Shown here one piece after another: positions 17,466 to 27,208 of a DNA stretch of 64,000 bases (positions within the stretch are counted from its first letter, which is position 1; each line of letters opens with the position of its first letter). Origin of the DNA: Shewanella gaetbuli (GTDB lineage: Bacteria > Pseudomonadota > Gammaproteobacteria > Enterobacterales > Shewanellaceae). Below the pieces are notes generated by a model that had not been told where the DNA came from, did not search any database, and saw nothing but the letters and a program-made list of their open reading frames with translations. A program made the translations under genes and the position numbers. The stretch spans positions 62,001-126,000 of the forward strand of contig NZ_JAKIKP010000010.1 of the NCBI RefSeq assembly GCF_023284065.1, in the 5' to 3' direction.

Positions 17466-18839
17466 ATGAGCAACAAAAACACTGCTGATGTGGAACAACA
17501 AATGATATTAACTGGCCTCTCAGAGCAAATGAAAGGCGACGCGGAACAGTTATCTCAGCTCTCTTCTTTATTATTTCAAACTCAGTCCTTATGGAAAGTG
17601 GTTGCGTTTGACTATAAAGACTTACCCTGGAAGCAAAACTTTCCAGCCTTGTGTGATGCATTATGGCAAATTGACGATAACGAAATTGAAGCCATTGATA
17701 CTTGTTCAAATACTTTAGTGGCAAGGTTGTTGCCGTATCTGATTAAAGATTATAAAGCGCAGCACAATGAGACGCTTATTCCATTATTAACCTTGCTTGA
17801 CGATGATATTAATAAAACGGTGGCTAAAACCAGCTCGGGTTTATGTTCCGCACCGCAACCAGTAAACCCAACAATAACTGAAACCGAAATGAGCCATTTT
17901 AATGCAGGCATTAAAGCAAGGAAGTGGCAACAGATTCGACGCTTTACTCAAAAGGTTTTTGTGCCCAAAGATAATTTACCAGTCTTGGAGTGGTGTGCTG
18001 GAAAAGGGTATTTAGGCCGCTGGGTGGCAAAGTCACAACAGGTGCCTGTTACTAGCTTAGAATGGCAAAAGTCTTTGTGCGAACAAGGACGGATATTTGC
18101 CCAAAAATGGCAATTGCCGCAACAGTTTATTTGTGCTGATGCATTTGCGCCTATTGAGCTGAATAACGAGCAATCAGCAATAAAAAAACATCAACATGCT
18201 ATTGCGCTGCATGCTTGTGGAGACTTACATGTAAGGTTGTTAACGCTTGCCAGTAAAGTGGGCACTCAACAAATTTCAATTTCCCCTTGTTGCTATCATT
18301 TGATTGAACACCAGTATTACCAAGCTTTATCCACAGTGGCTCAGGACTCGAGGCTTCAATTGTCCCGTCACGATCTGCAACTGCCTTTGCAACAAAGTGT
18401 TATTGCTAACCGTAAACAAAACGATTTAAGAAAAAAAGAAATTGCCTGGCGCTTAGGGTTCGACTGTTTACAGCGTGATATCAATCAAGTTGACCGTTAT
18501 TTACCGATACCCACAATAAAGCAAAGTCAGCTATCAGGACGCTTTAGTGATTTTTGCTTATGGGCCGCAGAGCAAAAAAACGTGCCTTTAACAAAAAACA
18601 TATTGAATGAAGCCCAATATCAAGACTATTTACAACAAGGGTTATCACGTCAAAAGGTGACTCAACGAATCGATTTAGTAAGACATTTGTTTAGGCACCC
18701 TATTGAGCAATGGTTATTGTTGGATAGGGTGTGTTTTTTGCAGCAACATGGCTATCAAGTTGAGTTAAGTGAATTTTGTTCTGAAGATATTACCCCAAGA
18801 AATGCATTAATCCATGCCAAGAAAGTTGATTTGGTTTGA
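17466..18839 (+). CDS. Class I SAM-dependent methyltransferase (Methyltransf_32-like)
   Basis: A 457-residue protein with a Rossmann-type methyltransferase core in its middle. VLEWCAGKGYLGRWVA around residue 180 is the SAM-binding loop, ALHACGDLHVRLL is the next conserved block, and SPCCYHLI resembles the motif found in Methyltransf_32 proteins. The N-terminal 150 residues and C-terminal 100 residues are less conserved. The substrate is unknown. I chose the ATG at 17466; the same frame stays open back to a TTG at 17436, and the Shine-Dalgarno sequence is weak for either. The gene stands alone, followed by about 300 bases before oleA. Confidence 0.8.
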   Translation: MSNKNTADVEQQMILTGLSEQMKGDAEQLSQLSSLLFQTQSLWKVVAFDYKDLPWKQNFPALCDALWQIDDNEIEAIDTCSNTLVARLLPYLIKDYKAQHNETLIPLLTLLDDDINKTVAKTSSGLCSAPQPVNPTITETEMSHFNAGIKARKWQQIRRFTQKVFVPKDNLPVLEWCAGKGYLGRWVAKSQQVPVTSLEWQKSLCEQGRIFAQKWQLPQQFICADAFAPIELNNEQSAIKKHQHAIALHACGDLHVRLLTLASKVGTQQISISPCCYHLIEHQYYQALSTVAQDSRLQLSRHDLQLPLQQSVIANRKQNDLRKKEIAWRLGFDCLQRDINQVDRYLPIPTIKQSQLSGRFSDFCLWAAEQKNVPLTKNILNEAQYQDYLQQGLSRQKVTQRIDLVRHLFRHPIEQWLLLDRVCFLQQHGYQVELSEFCSEDITPRNALIHAKKVDLV

Positions 18840-19138
18840 ATTTTGCTATTAAGCGATTGTTTCAACAGTTTTATTTTAGAAAAACTTGATTGATTCAACT
18901 ATCTAGCAAGACACTAATCATTAACATAGTGTGAATTAATTAGTAAAACAAAGCGGCTTTTTAGCGTTTTTTATTGCAGTTTTAAGTCATTCTTGTTCAA
19001 ATGTCGGGTTAATAATGAATTACAACAAATCAACCCCTCAAACAGCGCTATAGTGTCAATTAAGTTGAGCTTAAATAGTACTGTACTTTAGAACCGTTAA
19101 AGTTCGAGTGGATTGAGTTAAAGTGAACAAATGGTTTA
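18840..19138. promoter_or_regulatory. Upstream region of the ole operon
   Basis: This 299-base gap precedes oleA and should carry the operon promoter. It is AT-rich. I could not identify a convincing sigma-70 promoter or a named operator in it. Confidence 0.3.
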
Positions 19139-20188
19139 ATGAAATACTCTCGCGTGTTTATCAATAGTCTAGCGTATGAGCTAGCACCTCAAGTTGTCTC
19201 AAGTCTTGATTTAGAATCTCGCCTTGCGCCTTTATACAAAAAGTTTCGTATTCCTATGGGGCAACTTGCTGCATTAACAGGAATTAACGAGCGTCGCTGG
19301 TGGCCTAAAGGCCATCGTTTATCTGATGGCGCCATTGCTGCAGCAAATAAAGCGGTTAACGAAACCGGTATAAACGTTGCTGATTTAGGCGCGGTAGTTT
19401 ACACCGGTGTTTGTCGTGACCAACACGAGCCTGCAACAGCGTGCCGAATAGCCGCTGAATTAGGCGTGTCTAAAGACACCGCAATTTACGATATCAGTAA
19501 TGCTTGCTTAGGTGTTTTATCAGGTATTCTTGATATTGCTAACCGTATCGAGCTTGGCCAAATTAAAGCGGGTATGGTGGTTTCGTGCGAATCAGCTCGC
19601 GATATTGTTGAGGCAACCATAGACCATATGTTAGCTGAGCCGACGATGCAAAATTTTGCGCAGTCGTTAGCAACCTTAACCGGTGGCTCAGGCGCAATTG
19701 CGGTGATATTAACGGATGGAAGCTTACCGCTTAAAAATACTCGTCAGCATCAATTGTTAGGGGCGAGCCATTTGTCTGCACCAGAACACCATAATTTATG
19801 TGAATGGGGCTTACAAGAAGCTGGTCATATGCTTTATCGTGAGTTTATGCGTACAGATGCGGTTGCTCTATTAAAAGAAGGTGTTGATTTAGCCAAACAC
19901 ACTTGGGACCATTTTCTTGCTCAGCGAGACTGGGTTGTGGAACAGGTCGATAAAGTCATTTGTCACCAAGTGGGGGCTTCAAATCGCAAGCAAGTATTAA
20001 ACGCATTGAATATTCCACAAGAAAAAGAATATCCGACGTATCAAACCTTGGGCAATATGGGTACGGTATCTTTACCTGTAACCGCTGCTATTGCTCATGA
20101 TGAAGGTTTTTTACGCCAAGGTGATCAGGTGAGCTTTTTAGGTATTGGCAGTGGTTTGAACTGCATGATGTTAGGGATTAAATGGTAG
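19139..20188 (+). CDS. oleA: OleA, thiolase-superfamily acyl condensing enzyme of olefin biosynthesis
   Basis: A 349-residue member of the thiolase/KAS III superfamily. OleA joins two fatty acyl-CoA chains head to head in a non-decarboxylative Claisen condensation, giving a 2-alkyl-3-oxoalkanoate. The catalytic cysteine is C123 in DISNACLGVLSG. The OleA-specific glutamate is E97 in RDQHEPATA, and the active-site histidine and asparagine lie in VICHQVGASN and LGNMGTVSLP. It is the first gene of oleA-oleB-oleC-oleD, which fixes its assignment against ordinary FabH. In Shewanella the final product is a C31 nonaene hydrocarbon linked to growth in the cold, with the chains supplied by polyunsaturated fatty acid synthesis. 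Length and start match the family. Confidence 0.95.
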   Translation: MKYSRVFINSLAYELAPQVVSSLDLESRLAPLYKKFRIPMGQLAALTGINERRWWPKGHRLSDGAIAAANKAVNETGINVADLGAVVYTGVCRDQHEPATACRIAAELGVSKDTAIYDISNACLGVLSGILDIANRIELGQIKAGMVVSCESARDIVEATIDHMLAEPTMQNFAQSLATLTGGSGAIAVILTDGSLPLKNTRQHQLLGASHLSAPEHHNLCEWGLQEAGHMLYREFMRTDAVALLKEGVDLAKHTWDHFLAQRDWVVEQVDKVICHQVGASNRKQVLNALNIPQEKEYPTYQTLGNMGTVSLPVTAAIAHDEGFLRQGDQVSFLGIGSGLNCMMLGIKW

Positions 20189-20265
20189 GGATAACGGGTA
20201 AACTTTATTTATCCACCTTTAATGATTAACTTACTGAAACAAATCAGTATTCGATTGGAAACATC

Positions 20266-21153
20266 ATGACGTCGTACACTAAACAATTACAATCATTACT
20301 GCCTTTTGAGTCTCACTTTTTAGACCGTAAAGGTATAAAACTGCATTACATTAATGAAGGCCAAGGCGAACCTGTAGTAATGGTGCATGGTAACCCAAGC
20401 TGGAGTTATTATTACCGCAATTTGGTCAGTGCATTGAGCGAAAACCATCAATGTATTGTACCTGATCATATTGGCTGTGGATTATCAGACAAACCTGACG
20501 ACCCACAATATGACTATACCCTTAAAAATCGTATTGATGATTTAGAAGCGCTATTGGATAGCTTAGGTATCGACAGCAATATCACTTTAGTTTGCCATGA
20601 TTGGGGCGGGATGATTGGCACGGGTTTCGCTGCGCGTCATCCAAAGCGAATTAAACGATTAGTGTATTTAAACACCGCCGCATTTCACTTGCCAGAGTCA
20701 AAGCCATTTCCACTGGCATTGAAAATTTGTCGTGATACCGTGCTAGGTACGGTGTTAGTGCGTGGTTTAAATGCGTTTTCTTCCGCTGCATCATACGTAG
20801 GTGTTAAACGTAAACCAATGGATAAAGCGGTAAGAGAAGCCTTTGTGGCGCCGTTTAACTCTTGGGAAAATAGAATATCTACTTTACGTTTTGTGCAAGA
20901 TATTCCACTTAAACCCGGTGATAGAAATTACCAGTTAGTGAGCGATATTGCCGACAGTTTGTCTGAATTTGCCAATGTACCCACATTAATTTGTTTCGGC
21001 CTGCAAGATTTTGTATTTGATAAGCACTTTTTAGCCGAATGGCGCAAAAGAATGCCTCATGCCGAAGTCCATGAATTTGCTGATTGTGGTCACTATATTC
21101 TTGAAGACGCTAAAGATGAAGTTATTGAGCTAATTCAAAACTTTATGAAATAG
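20266..21153 (+). CDS. oleB: OleB, alpha/beta-hydrolase beta-lactone decarboxylase
   Basis: A 295-residue alpha/beta hydrolase related to haloalkane dehalogenases. OleB decarboxylates the cis-beta-lactone made by OleC to the final alkene plus carbon dioxide. The nucleophile is D112 in LVCHDWGGMIG, the oxyanion region is HGNPSWSYYYR at residues 41-51, and the catalytic histidine is H276 in DCGHYILED. The spacing fits OleB closely. It follows oleA after 77 bases. In some bacteria oleB and oleC are fused; here they are separate genes with an intrinsic terminator between them. Confidence 0.94.
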   Translation: MTSYTKQLQSLLPFESHFLDRKGIKLHYINEGQGEPVVMVHGNPSWSYYYRNLVSALSENHQCIVPDHIGCGLSDKPDDPQYDYTLKNRIDDLEALLDSLGIDSNITLVCHDWGGMIGTGFAARHPKRIKRLVYLNTAAFHLPESKPFPLALKICRDTVLGTVLVRGLNAFSSAASYVGVKRKPMDKAVREAFVAPFNSWENRISTLRFVQDIPLKPGDRNYQLVSDIADSLSEFANVPTLICFGLQDFVFDKHFLAEWRKRMPHAEVHEFADCGHYILEDAKDEVIELIQNFMK

Positions 21154-21165
21154 CGCCATAACAAT

Positions 21166-21188
21166 AAAAGCTCTTCGGAGCTTTTTTT
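21166..21188 (+). terminator. Intrinsic terminator between oleB and oleC
   Basis: AAAAGCTC, a TTCG tetraloop and GAGCTTTT, followed by further T residues, form a compact intrinsic terminator 13 bases after the oleB stop. oleC starts about 56 bases beyond it. It may set a lower level of oleCD transcript or require a separate oleC promoter. Confidence 0.85.
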
Positions 21189-21243
21189 ATGTCAATTTGT
21201 GCTAGCTTTTACCTCTTAATCGAAAGCGAATATTAACAATATT

Positions 21244-22926
21244 ATGTCTGAATCATCTTTATTAAACGCTAATTTATGTCGACACTTACAGGACGCCGCT
21301 GAGCATTCGACAGACTTACTTGCCGTGGCGGTTCAACATGCCAAAGGCCAACATTATTCCTATGAAGAACTGACCTTTGGCCAACTGCATCAGCAATCAG
21401 ACCATATGGCTTTTCAGTTGAATCAAGCGGGTATTCAAAAAGGCATGAAAGCGGTGCTTATGGTGACCCCCAGTATTGCCTTTTTTAATTTAACTTTTGC
21501 TTTATTTAAAGCTGGAATCGTGCCTATTTTGGTCGACCCAGGTATGGGCATTAAAAACTTAAAACAATGTTTTGCAGAAGCCAAGCCAGATGCATTTATT
21601 GGTATACCCAAAGCGCATATTGCCAGGCGAGTTTTAGGCTGGGGCAAAGAAACCGTAAAACACTGTATTAATGTTGGCGGTAACGGGTTATTACAAGCGT
21701 TAGCGGGCTGTAAGACATTACCTTCTACTCCTTCTGCAACCACTAAACCTTACCCTATGGTTAAATTGGCCGAAGACGACATGGCGGCCATTTTATTTAC
21801 CAGTGGCAGCACTGGCACGCCAAAAGGGGTGGTTTATAGCCATAAGATGTTTGAAGCTCAAATCAGCGCTTTAAAGCAAGATTATGGCATTCAAGTGGGC
21901 GAAAGAGATTTGGCGACATTTCCATTGTTTTCATTGTTCGGCCCCGCATTAGGCATGGCCTCAATAGTGCCAGATATGGATGCCAGTAAACCCATTAAAG
22001 CAAATCCGCAGCATTTGTTTGCCGCCATCGAGCAGTATCAATGCAGCAATATGTTTGTTAACCCTGCGTTGTTAGAGCGTTTAGGTGCAGCGGGTGAGCA
22101 AACACAACATAAATTAACCAGTATTAATCGGGTTATTTCAGCAGGCGCCCCAGCCACTATTTCGTCTATTAAGTGTTTTAGCAACATGCTTCACCCAGGT
22201 GTTGAGGTGCTGAATTCATACGGTGCTACAGAGTCTTTACCTATTAGTAAAATTCAAAGTAGTCAATTATTTACCACTACAGATACCACAGATACAGGTG
22301 GTGGTATATGCGTTGGCCACGCTATTGAAGGTGTTGAAATTGCGATTATTGATATCACTGAGTCTGTGATTGAGCTGTGGGATGACAGCCTAACATTACC
22401 GGCAAATCACATTGGTGAAATAGTGGTAAAAGGCCCCATGGTCAGCCAGCAATATTATCAACGTGATAGTGCTACCGCGGCAGCGAAAATAGCGGATAAC
22501 AAGGTGATGCGCCACCGCATGGGTGATGTAGGCTACCTTGATGAGCAAGGCTTATTATGGATGTGTGGTCGAAAAGCACATCGAGTTGACGCAACACAAC
22601 AAGGTGAGTTTTTAAAACGCTATTTTTCTATTCCTTGTGAGCGCGTTTTTAATACCTTACCTGAGGTGAAACGCAGTGCATTAGTGGCGATTAATATTAA
22701 TAACAATGTTGTACCGCTACTGTGTGTTGAGCTTAATCAGTCGGTAAACTGCTCAAACTCAAAAGCATTATATAAAGCGCTAAATGATATTGCTGAGCAA
22801 TATGAGCATACCAAGGGAATTGAGCGGTTTTTAATACACCCTAAGTTCCCTGTGGATGTGCGCCACAATGCAAAAATATTTCGTGAAAAACTGGCGGTTT
22901 GGGCGCAAGTAAAGTGGAAAGAATAA
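21244..22926 (+). CDS. oleC: OleC, AMP-dependent beta-lactone synthetase
   Basis: A 560-residue member of the acyl-CoA synthetase (ANL) superfamily. OleC uses ATP to cyclise the 2-alkyl-3-hydroxyalkanoate made by OleD into a beta-lactone. The phosphate-binding loop is [18 protein letters not shown] around residue 184, the adenine motif is [10 protein letters not shown] near residue 327, and the hinge region is [23 protein letters not shown] near residue 425. The length is usual for OleC. Its stop codon overlaps the oleD start (TAATG), so oleC and oleD are translationally coupled. Confidence 0.94.
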   Translation: MSESSLLNANLCRHLQDAAEHSTDLLAVAVQHAKGQHYSYEELTFGQLHQQSDHMAFQLNQAGIQKGMKAVLMVTPSIAFFNLTFALFKAGIVPILVDPGMGIKNLKQCFAEAKPDAFIGIPKAHIARRVLGWGKETVKHCINVGGNGLLQALAGCKTLPSTPSATTKPYPMVKLAEDDMAAILFTSGSTGTPKGVVYSHKMFEAQISALKQDYGIQVGERDLATFPLFSLFGPALGMASIVPDMDASKPIKANPQHLFAAIEQYQCSNMFVNPALLERLGAAGEQTQHKLTSINRVISAGAPATISSIKCFSNMLHPGVEVLNSYGATESLPISKIQSSQLFTTTDTTDTGGGICVGHAIEGVEIAIIDITESVIELWDDSLTLPANHIGEIVVKGPMVSQQYYQRDSATAAAKIADNKVMRHRMGDVGYLDEQGLLWMCGRKAHRVDATQQGEFLKRYFSIPCERVFNTLPEVKRSALVAININNNVVPLLCVELNQSVNCSNSKALYKALNDIAEQYEHTKGIERFLIHPKFPVDVRHNAKIFREKLAVWAQVKWKE

Positions 22927-23990
22927 TGAGTAATTTAACCAAGTCGTTAACTGATTTTAGTGAATTAGAACAACAGGCTTTATTAGCATTAAAACAGCAA
23001 GTGTCTAAAGTTTTTGTTACTGGGGCAGGCGGTTTTTTAGGCTACGCCATTTGTGAACGCTTAAATGCGGCAGGTATTGAAACCGTTGGCTTTGCCCGTA
23101 ATCAATATTCAAGCTTAACTGACCTTGGCATTAACAGTGTGCAAGGTGATATAGCCAATTTGCAGCAAGTTACGGATGCTATGCAAGGCTGTGATTTAGT
23201 GTTTCATGTGGCATCTAAAGCTGGTGTTTGGGGCAGTAAACAAAGTTATTTTTCACCCAATGTAGATGGGGCAAGCAATATTATTAATGCCTGCCAAGCT
23301 CTAGGCATTAAATCCTTGGTTTACACCAGCACCCCAAGCGTGACTTTTAGTGGTGAAGATGAAAATGGCATTGATGAAAGCGCTCCTTATGCGCATACAT
23401 TTTTAAATCATTATGGTGAGTCTAAAGCCCGTGCTGAAAAAATGATGCTTAATGCAAATAGTGCTAGCTTGAAAGTCACCGCACTTCGGCCTCACTTGAT
23501 TTGGGGGCCTAATGATCCTCATCTTGTGCCACGGGTTATTGAACGTGCCAAAGCCGGCAAACTGAAATTAGTCGGCAAACAAGACAAACTGGTCGACACC
23601 ATTTTTATTGATAATGCTGCTTATGCCCATATTCTAGCTGCAGTAGATTTAACCCAAACCGCAAAATCGGCAGGCAAGGCTTACTTTTTAAGTAATGATC
23701 AACCTATTACCATGGCGCAAATGCTCAATAAAATTTTAGCCTGTGTCGATTTGCCGCCAGTAAATAAACGGGTTCCAGCTAAATTGGCTTATGGTGTGGG
23801 AGTATTGCTTGAAACCATTTATGGCGCGCTTAATAAGCAACAAGAGCCGATAATGACCCGGTTTGTGGCTAAACAGCTTTCTACTAGCCACTATTTTAAT
23901 ATTAGTGCAGCAAAGCAAGATTTAGGCTATCAACCGATTGTTTCAATTGATGATGGAATGGAAAAACTTGCTCAGTATTTGGCGAAATAA
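22926..23990 (+). CDS. oleD: OleD, NAD(P)H-dependent 2-alkyl-3-oxoalkanoate reductase
   Basis: A 354-residue extended short-chain dehydrogenase. OleD reduces the 2-alkyl-3-oxoalkanoate from OleA to the 3-hydroxy acid that OleC then activates. The nucleotide-binding motif is VFVTGAGGFLGYAICE near residue 30, with DLVFHVASKAGVWG, a YTSTPSV segment, and the YxxxK pair in HYGESKARAEK near residue 165. The frame is open back to a TTG at 22899, but the ATG at 22926 overlaps the oleC stop as TAATG and gives the usual N-terminus, so I chose it. It is the last gene of the operon; a strong terminator follows at 24141. Confidence 0.93.
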   Translation: MSNLTKSLTDFSELEQQALLALKQQVSKVFVTGAGGFLGYAICERLNAAGIETVGFARNQYSSLTDLGINSVQGDIANLQQVTDAMQGCDLVFHVASKAGVWGSKQSYFSPNVDGASNIINACQALGIKSLVYTSTPSVTFSGEDENGIDESAPYAHTFLNHYGESKARAEKMMLNANSASLKVTALRPHLIWGPNDPHLVPRVIERAKAGKLKLVGKQDKLVDTIFIDNAAYAHILAAVDLTQTAKSAGKAYFLSNDQPITMAQMLNKILACVDLPPVNKRVPAKLAYGVGVLLETIYGALNKQQEPIMTRFVAKQLSTSHYFNISAAKQDLGYQPIVSIDDGMEKLAQYLAK

Positions 23991-24140
23991 CAGCCATTAA
24001 ATTCAAGACTTTTTTACCACAAGTCCCAAGCATAAACATCAGCCACAGACTTTAGTGTAATAGACAGCTTTGTCGTCTTAGTTATGATTGTGGTTAGTGT
24101 TGAATTTTAAAGTATAACGTTAGCTATAAAGCTAATGTAT

Positions 24141-24174
24141 AAAAATAGGTCAGCAAATTGCTGACCTATTTTTT
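24141..24174 (+). terminator. Intrinsic terminator of the ole operon
   Basis: A perfect 13-base stem, AAATAGGTCAGCA and TGCTGACCTATTT, around the loop AAT, with A residues before and T residues after. It lies 150 bases beyond oleD and about 36 bases before the next gene. Confidence 0.88.
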
Positions 24175-24209
24175 ATGGATTTATTTCAGATTTAAAGGAT
24201 TAAAAATTA

Positions 24210-24719
24210 ATGCTTTACTCGTATCCAGTTGTCATCGCTACCTCAGTGTTAATGTTTATTTGCGCGACTATTTCGCCGCTAACCTATTCGCCGCTAACCT
24301 ATGCAGCAGAGCACAATAATGGGCGATCAGGTGTTTCATCTGCTTCAATGAAGACAGAACAGCAAGCCAACCCAATACAAGGAACATGGCAACTAGTATC
24401 AGGCCGATATTTAAATGAGCAACAGCAATGGGTTGATTATGCCAGTTTAAACTTATCGGCCATTAAAATTATCGCTGCTTCGCATTTCAGCTTCACTACC
24501 GTGCAACAAACTGCAACCGGTCCTAAATTTTGGGCGGCGGGAACCGGCACGTACCAACTCACCAATACGACATATACCGAACAACCTAGCTTGAACTCGT
24601 TTGGGGCGGTCGTAGGTCAAGAGTTTGTATTTGAATACCAGCTTAAAAACAACCAACTGCATACTCAGCGTGTTGAGAATGGAGACCTGCAAGAGGTAGA
24701 AGTATGGCAGCGTTTGTGA
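24210..24719 (+). CDS. Exported lipocalin-like protein
   Basis: A 169-residue protein with an N-terminal hydrophobic segment (VVIATSVLMFICATISPL) that reads as a signal peptide. The mature part begins with a lipocalin-like GTWQLVSGRY motif near residue 58 and continues as alternating short strands (FWAAGTGTYQLTNTTYTEQ, QEFVFEYQLKNNQLHTQR) ending in VEVWQRL. This pattern is seen in small lipocalin-like domains, but no ligand or role can be read from it. A short direct repeat (TYSPL twice) lies at the end of the signal region. The start has AAAGGA upstream. It is monocistronic between the ole terminator and the methionine gamma-lyase gene. Confidence 0.65.
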   Translation: MLYSYPVVIATSVLMFICATISPLTYSPLTYAAEHNNGRSGVSSASMKTEQQANPIQGTWQLVSGRYLNEQQQWVDYASLNLSAIKIIAASHFSFTTVQQTATGPKFWAAGTGTYQLTNTTYTEQPSLNSFGAVVGQEFVFEYQLKNNQLHTQRVENGDLQEVEVWQRL

Positions 24720-24860
24720 ATGTGCGTGGCGTAACATTGTATTTACAATTGGGCCGATGGTTATTTAGTCTACCCGCATTGGTTATCTTACTCAGCAAGG
24801 TATCTTAAGTCTTACTCATCAATGAAAAAATCAAAATAACAAGGTGAGAAAGGAGACCCA

Positions 24861-26048
24861 ATGCAATCAAATCAACAGGCTAAATGGAATTTAGCCACTT
24901 TAGCGATTCACGGTGGACATCAAGAAGAAGCTTTTGGTGCGCTAGTGACCCCATTATATCAAAGTGCCACATTCACCTTTGACAATGCTCAACAAGGCGG
25001 TGCTCGTTTTGCTGGTGATGAAGCTGGGTATATTTATACCCGTTTAGGTAACCCCACAACGGCAGAGCTTGAACGAAAAATGGCTTTATTAGAAAGCGCA
25101 GAAGATGCAGCAGCATGTGCATCTGGCATGGCGGCGGTATCAAGTGCCTTACTTACTCATTTACAAGCCGGTGATCACATAGTGGCTTCTAAAGCCGTAT
25201 ATGGTTGCACATTCTCGTTAATGACCGCGCAATTAACTCGGTTAGGTATTGAAGCCACCTTAGTTGATTTCACAGATATGCAAGCGGTTGAGCAGGCGAT
25301 TCAGCACAATAGCAAAGTATTATTTTGTGAAACACCCGTTAACCCCCATCTAGCGGTGTTTGATATCGCTGCCATTGTTGCACTGGCGAAAAAACATCAA
25401 TTAATTTCTATAGTTGATAACACCTTTATGACCCCATTGCTGCAAAAGCCGTTAACCTTGGGAATAGACATGGTGATTCATAGTGCGACAAAATACTTAA
25501 ATGGCCATGGTGATGTGATTGCCGGAATGGTTTGCGGCAGTGCAGAACATATTCATAAACTCAAATTTGAAGTATTAAAGGATTTTGGCGGGGTGATATC
25601 GCCCCATGATGCTTGGTTAATTTTACGCGGTTTAAAAACCTTAGATGTCAGACTAGCGCGTCATTGTGATAACGCAGAAGTATTGGCTCAGTATTTAGAA
25701 CAACATGCCGCTTTTGGTAAGGTGTTTTATCCTGGGTTAAAAAGCCATCAAGGTTACCCACTGATTGGTCGGCAAATGAAACGTGGGGGCGGAGTTATTG
25801 CATTTGAGCTAAAAGGAGAAAAGCAAAATGCCATTGATTTTGTTAACCGCCTTAAGTTATTTACCATTGCGGTGAGCTTGGGTGATGCAGAGTCATTGAT
25901 ACAGCACCCCGCATCAATGACTCATTCCCCTTATAGTCCTGAAGCCAGACTTGAGGCTGGGATCAGTGATAACTTATTGCGTATTTCTGTTGGGCTTGAG
26001 CATGTTGATGACTTAATTGCTGACATTGAGCAAGCGCTGTCTTGTTAA
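24861..26048 (+). CDS. mdeA: Methionine gamma-lyase
   Basis: A 395-residue PLP enzyme of the Cys/Met metabolism family. It would split L-methionine into methanethiol, 2-oxobutyrate and ammonia. The PLP lysine is K211 in HSATKYLNGHGD. Y114 and C116 in KAVYGCTF fall at the same positions as the catalytic Y114 and C116 of Pseudomonas putida methionine gamma-lyase; the cysteine distinguishes this enzyme from cystathionine gamma-lyases and gamma-synthases. A strong AAAGGAG sits 5 bases before the ATG. No regulator is adjacent. Some activity on homocysteine or other sulfur amino acids is possible. Confidence 0.92.
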   Translation: MQSNQQAKWNLATLAIHGGHQEEAFGALVTPLYQSATFTFDNAQQGGARFAGDEAGYIYTRLGNPTTAELERKMALLESAEDAAACASGMAAVSSALLTHLQAGDHIVASKAVYGCTFSLMTAQLTRLGIEATLVDFTDMQAVEQAIQHNSKVLFCETPVNPHLAVFDIAAIVALAKKHQLISIVDNTFMTPLLQKPLTLGIDMVIHSATKYLNGHGDVIAGMVCGSAEHIHKLKFEVLKDFGGVISPHDAWLILRGLKTLDVRLARHCDNAEVLAQYLEQHAAFGKVFYPGLKSHQGYPLIGRQMKRGGGVIAFELKGEKQNAIDFVNRLKLFTIAVSLGDAESLIQHPASMTHSPYSPEARLEAGISDNLLRISVGLEHVDDLIADIEQALSC

Positions 26049-26070
26049 CCTGATCTGCGGATAACAACTT

Positions 26071-26229
26071 GCTTTCTAGAGCCTATTTTTACTGATAACT
26101 GCGTTAAATTTGTTTGCAATACGACCCCATGGATGGGGGAGGTAGAGCGACGTTGGAACCAAAGCCGAGACTAGCTATTGACGCACAAATTTGCCTTGTT
26201 CTAAGCAAAAATATCTCTCTAGAAATATA
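26071..26229. repeat. MITE-like or dispersed intergenic element with imperfect inverted termini
   Basis: The left end (TTTCTAGAG, TATTTTTACTGATAAC, then AAATTTGT) is matched in reverse complement by the right end (TTTCTAGAGAG, TATTTTTGCTTAGAAC, then AAATTTGT) over about 40 bases with several mismatches. The middle holds ACGACCCCATGG and a GTAGAGCGACGTTGGAACC stretch. There is no open frame. It lies between convergent mdeA and the TrmK-like gene, a typical place for non-autonomous repeats. Copy number in the genome cannot be seen from this window. Confidence 0.5.
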
Positions 26230-26311
26230 TTTTAAAGTACACCTTAAATAAATTAGTGTGTTAGCTAATCTCTTATCCACACCTCAGGTTAGTTAACGAG
26301 AGGCAGCAACA

Positions 26312-27055
26312 TTAACTTAACTGCTGTAAAACATGTTGGTATCCTGCAACAAGGTTATCTACTTGCTGGCCTTTGTTGTGGGCAACTTTTTGATAATGGT
26401 TAATCGTAACGGTTAAGTATCGCTGCAAATCGGCTGTCTGTAATGTGGATGCTGGATGACTGTTACGAGGCAACTGCCAGATTTTGTCACCAAACAAACT
26501 GACTAAAGGGTTGTTTAGTGGTTTTGATGCAGCCAAACCTTCAGCTTGATAACGCACATAAACCAGTTCATAAAAACGCTTATTTTCAGTGACTAATAGC
26601 TCATCTAGTAGACTACATCGATGTTGAATTAACGTTGAACGTAAAGTCGCCACCTGAAGCACAGGGCAAAGTAAAAAGTCGAGAGTTAGTTGAGGGTTAT
26701 TTTGAATCAAGCTATTGACCATAGAGGCCATTAGGTCACCACCAACACCAGCAATAACAATAAGTTGTGTACCGTTATAATCAGCTAACGGCAGTTTTGC
26801 CACATCTTGGGTGTGAACACTCCATTGGGGTAAGTGGGCATTAGAGTCTGTGGCGATAGGGTAAAAGCGTTGCAGCTTTTGCTCAACTGTCGCCATTAGA
26901 TCGGGCACTATATCAACAAAATGAATCTGTTTAGCCAATTGTCGGTTAAGCATTTCGGCCCCAAGTAAGCCATGATCGCAACAGCAATCCCATATGTGTT
27001 GATATTGCATGGGGATCATATCAACGATGCTTGATAACCTGTGACCGAGTTTCAT
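26312..27055 (-). CDS. trmK: TrmK-family tRNA (adenine-N1) methyltransferase
   Basis: A 247-residue SAM-dependent methyltransferase of the TrmK family, whose studied Gram-positive members methylate N1 of adenine 22 in tRNA. It opens LGHRLSSIVDMIP, followed by the SAM loop IWDCCCDHGLLGAEML (family form D-G-T-DHG), the acidic FVDIVP, and the family motif LIVIAGVGGDLMASMV near residue 104. CCCD replaces the usual DIGTD, so the first SAM motif is somewhat atypical. The target in Gram-negative bacteria is less established. It diverges from the SNF2 helicase gene. Confidence 0.82.
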   Translation of the reverse strand: MKLGHRLSSIVDMIPMQYQHIWDCCCDHGLLGAEMLNRQLAKQIHFVDIVPDLMATVEQKLQRFYPIATDSNAHLPQWSVHTQDVAKLPLADYNGTQLIVIAGVGGDLMASMVNSLIQNNPQLTLDFLLCPVLQVATLRSTLIQHRCSLLDELLVTENKRFYELVYVRYQAEGLAASKPLNNPLVSLFGDKIWQLPRNSHPASTLQTADLQRYLTVTINHYQKVAHNKGQQVDNLVAGYQHVLQQLS

Positions 27056-27208
27056 AACTTACCTGAAGCTGTTTGAGTGAGCATAGAGTTACGTTGTAAA
27101 TGAATATAGCGGCGAATTTTATAGATATTCCAGTCAATCTTCCATAAAATGATACGTTAACTTTTTTGCCGTTGTTTCCATTAATCACGGCGCAAATAGG
27201 TATTCTGA

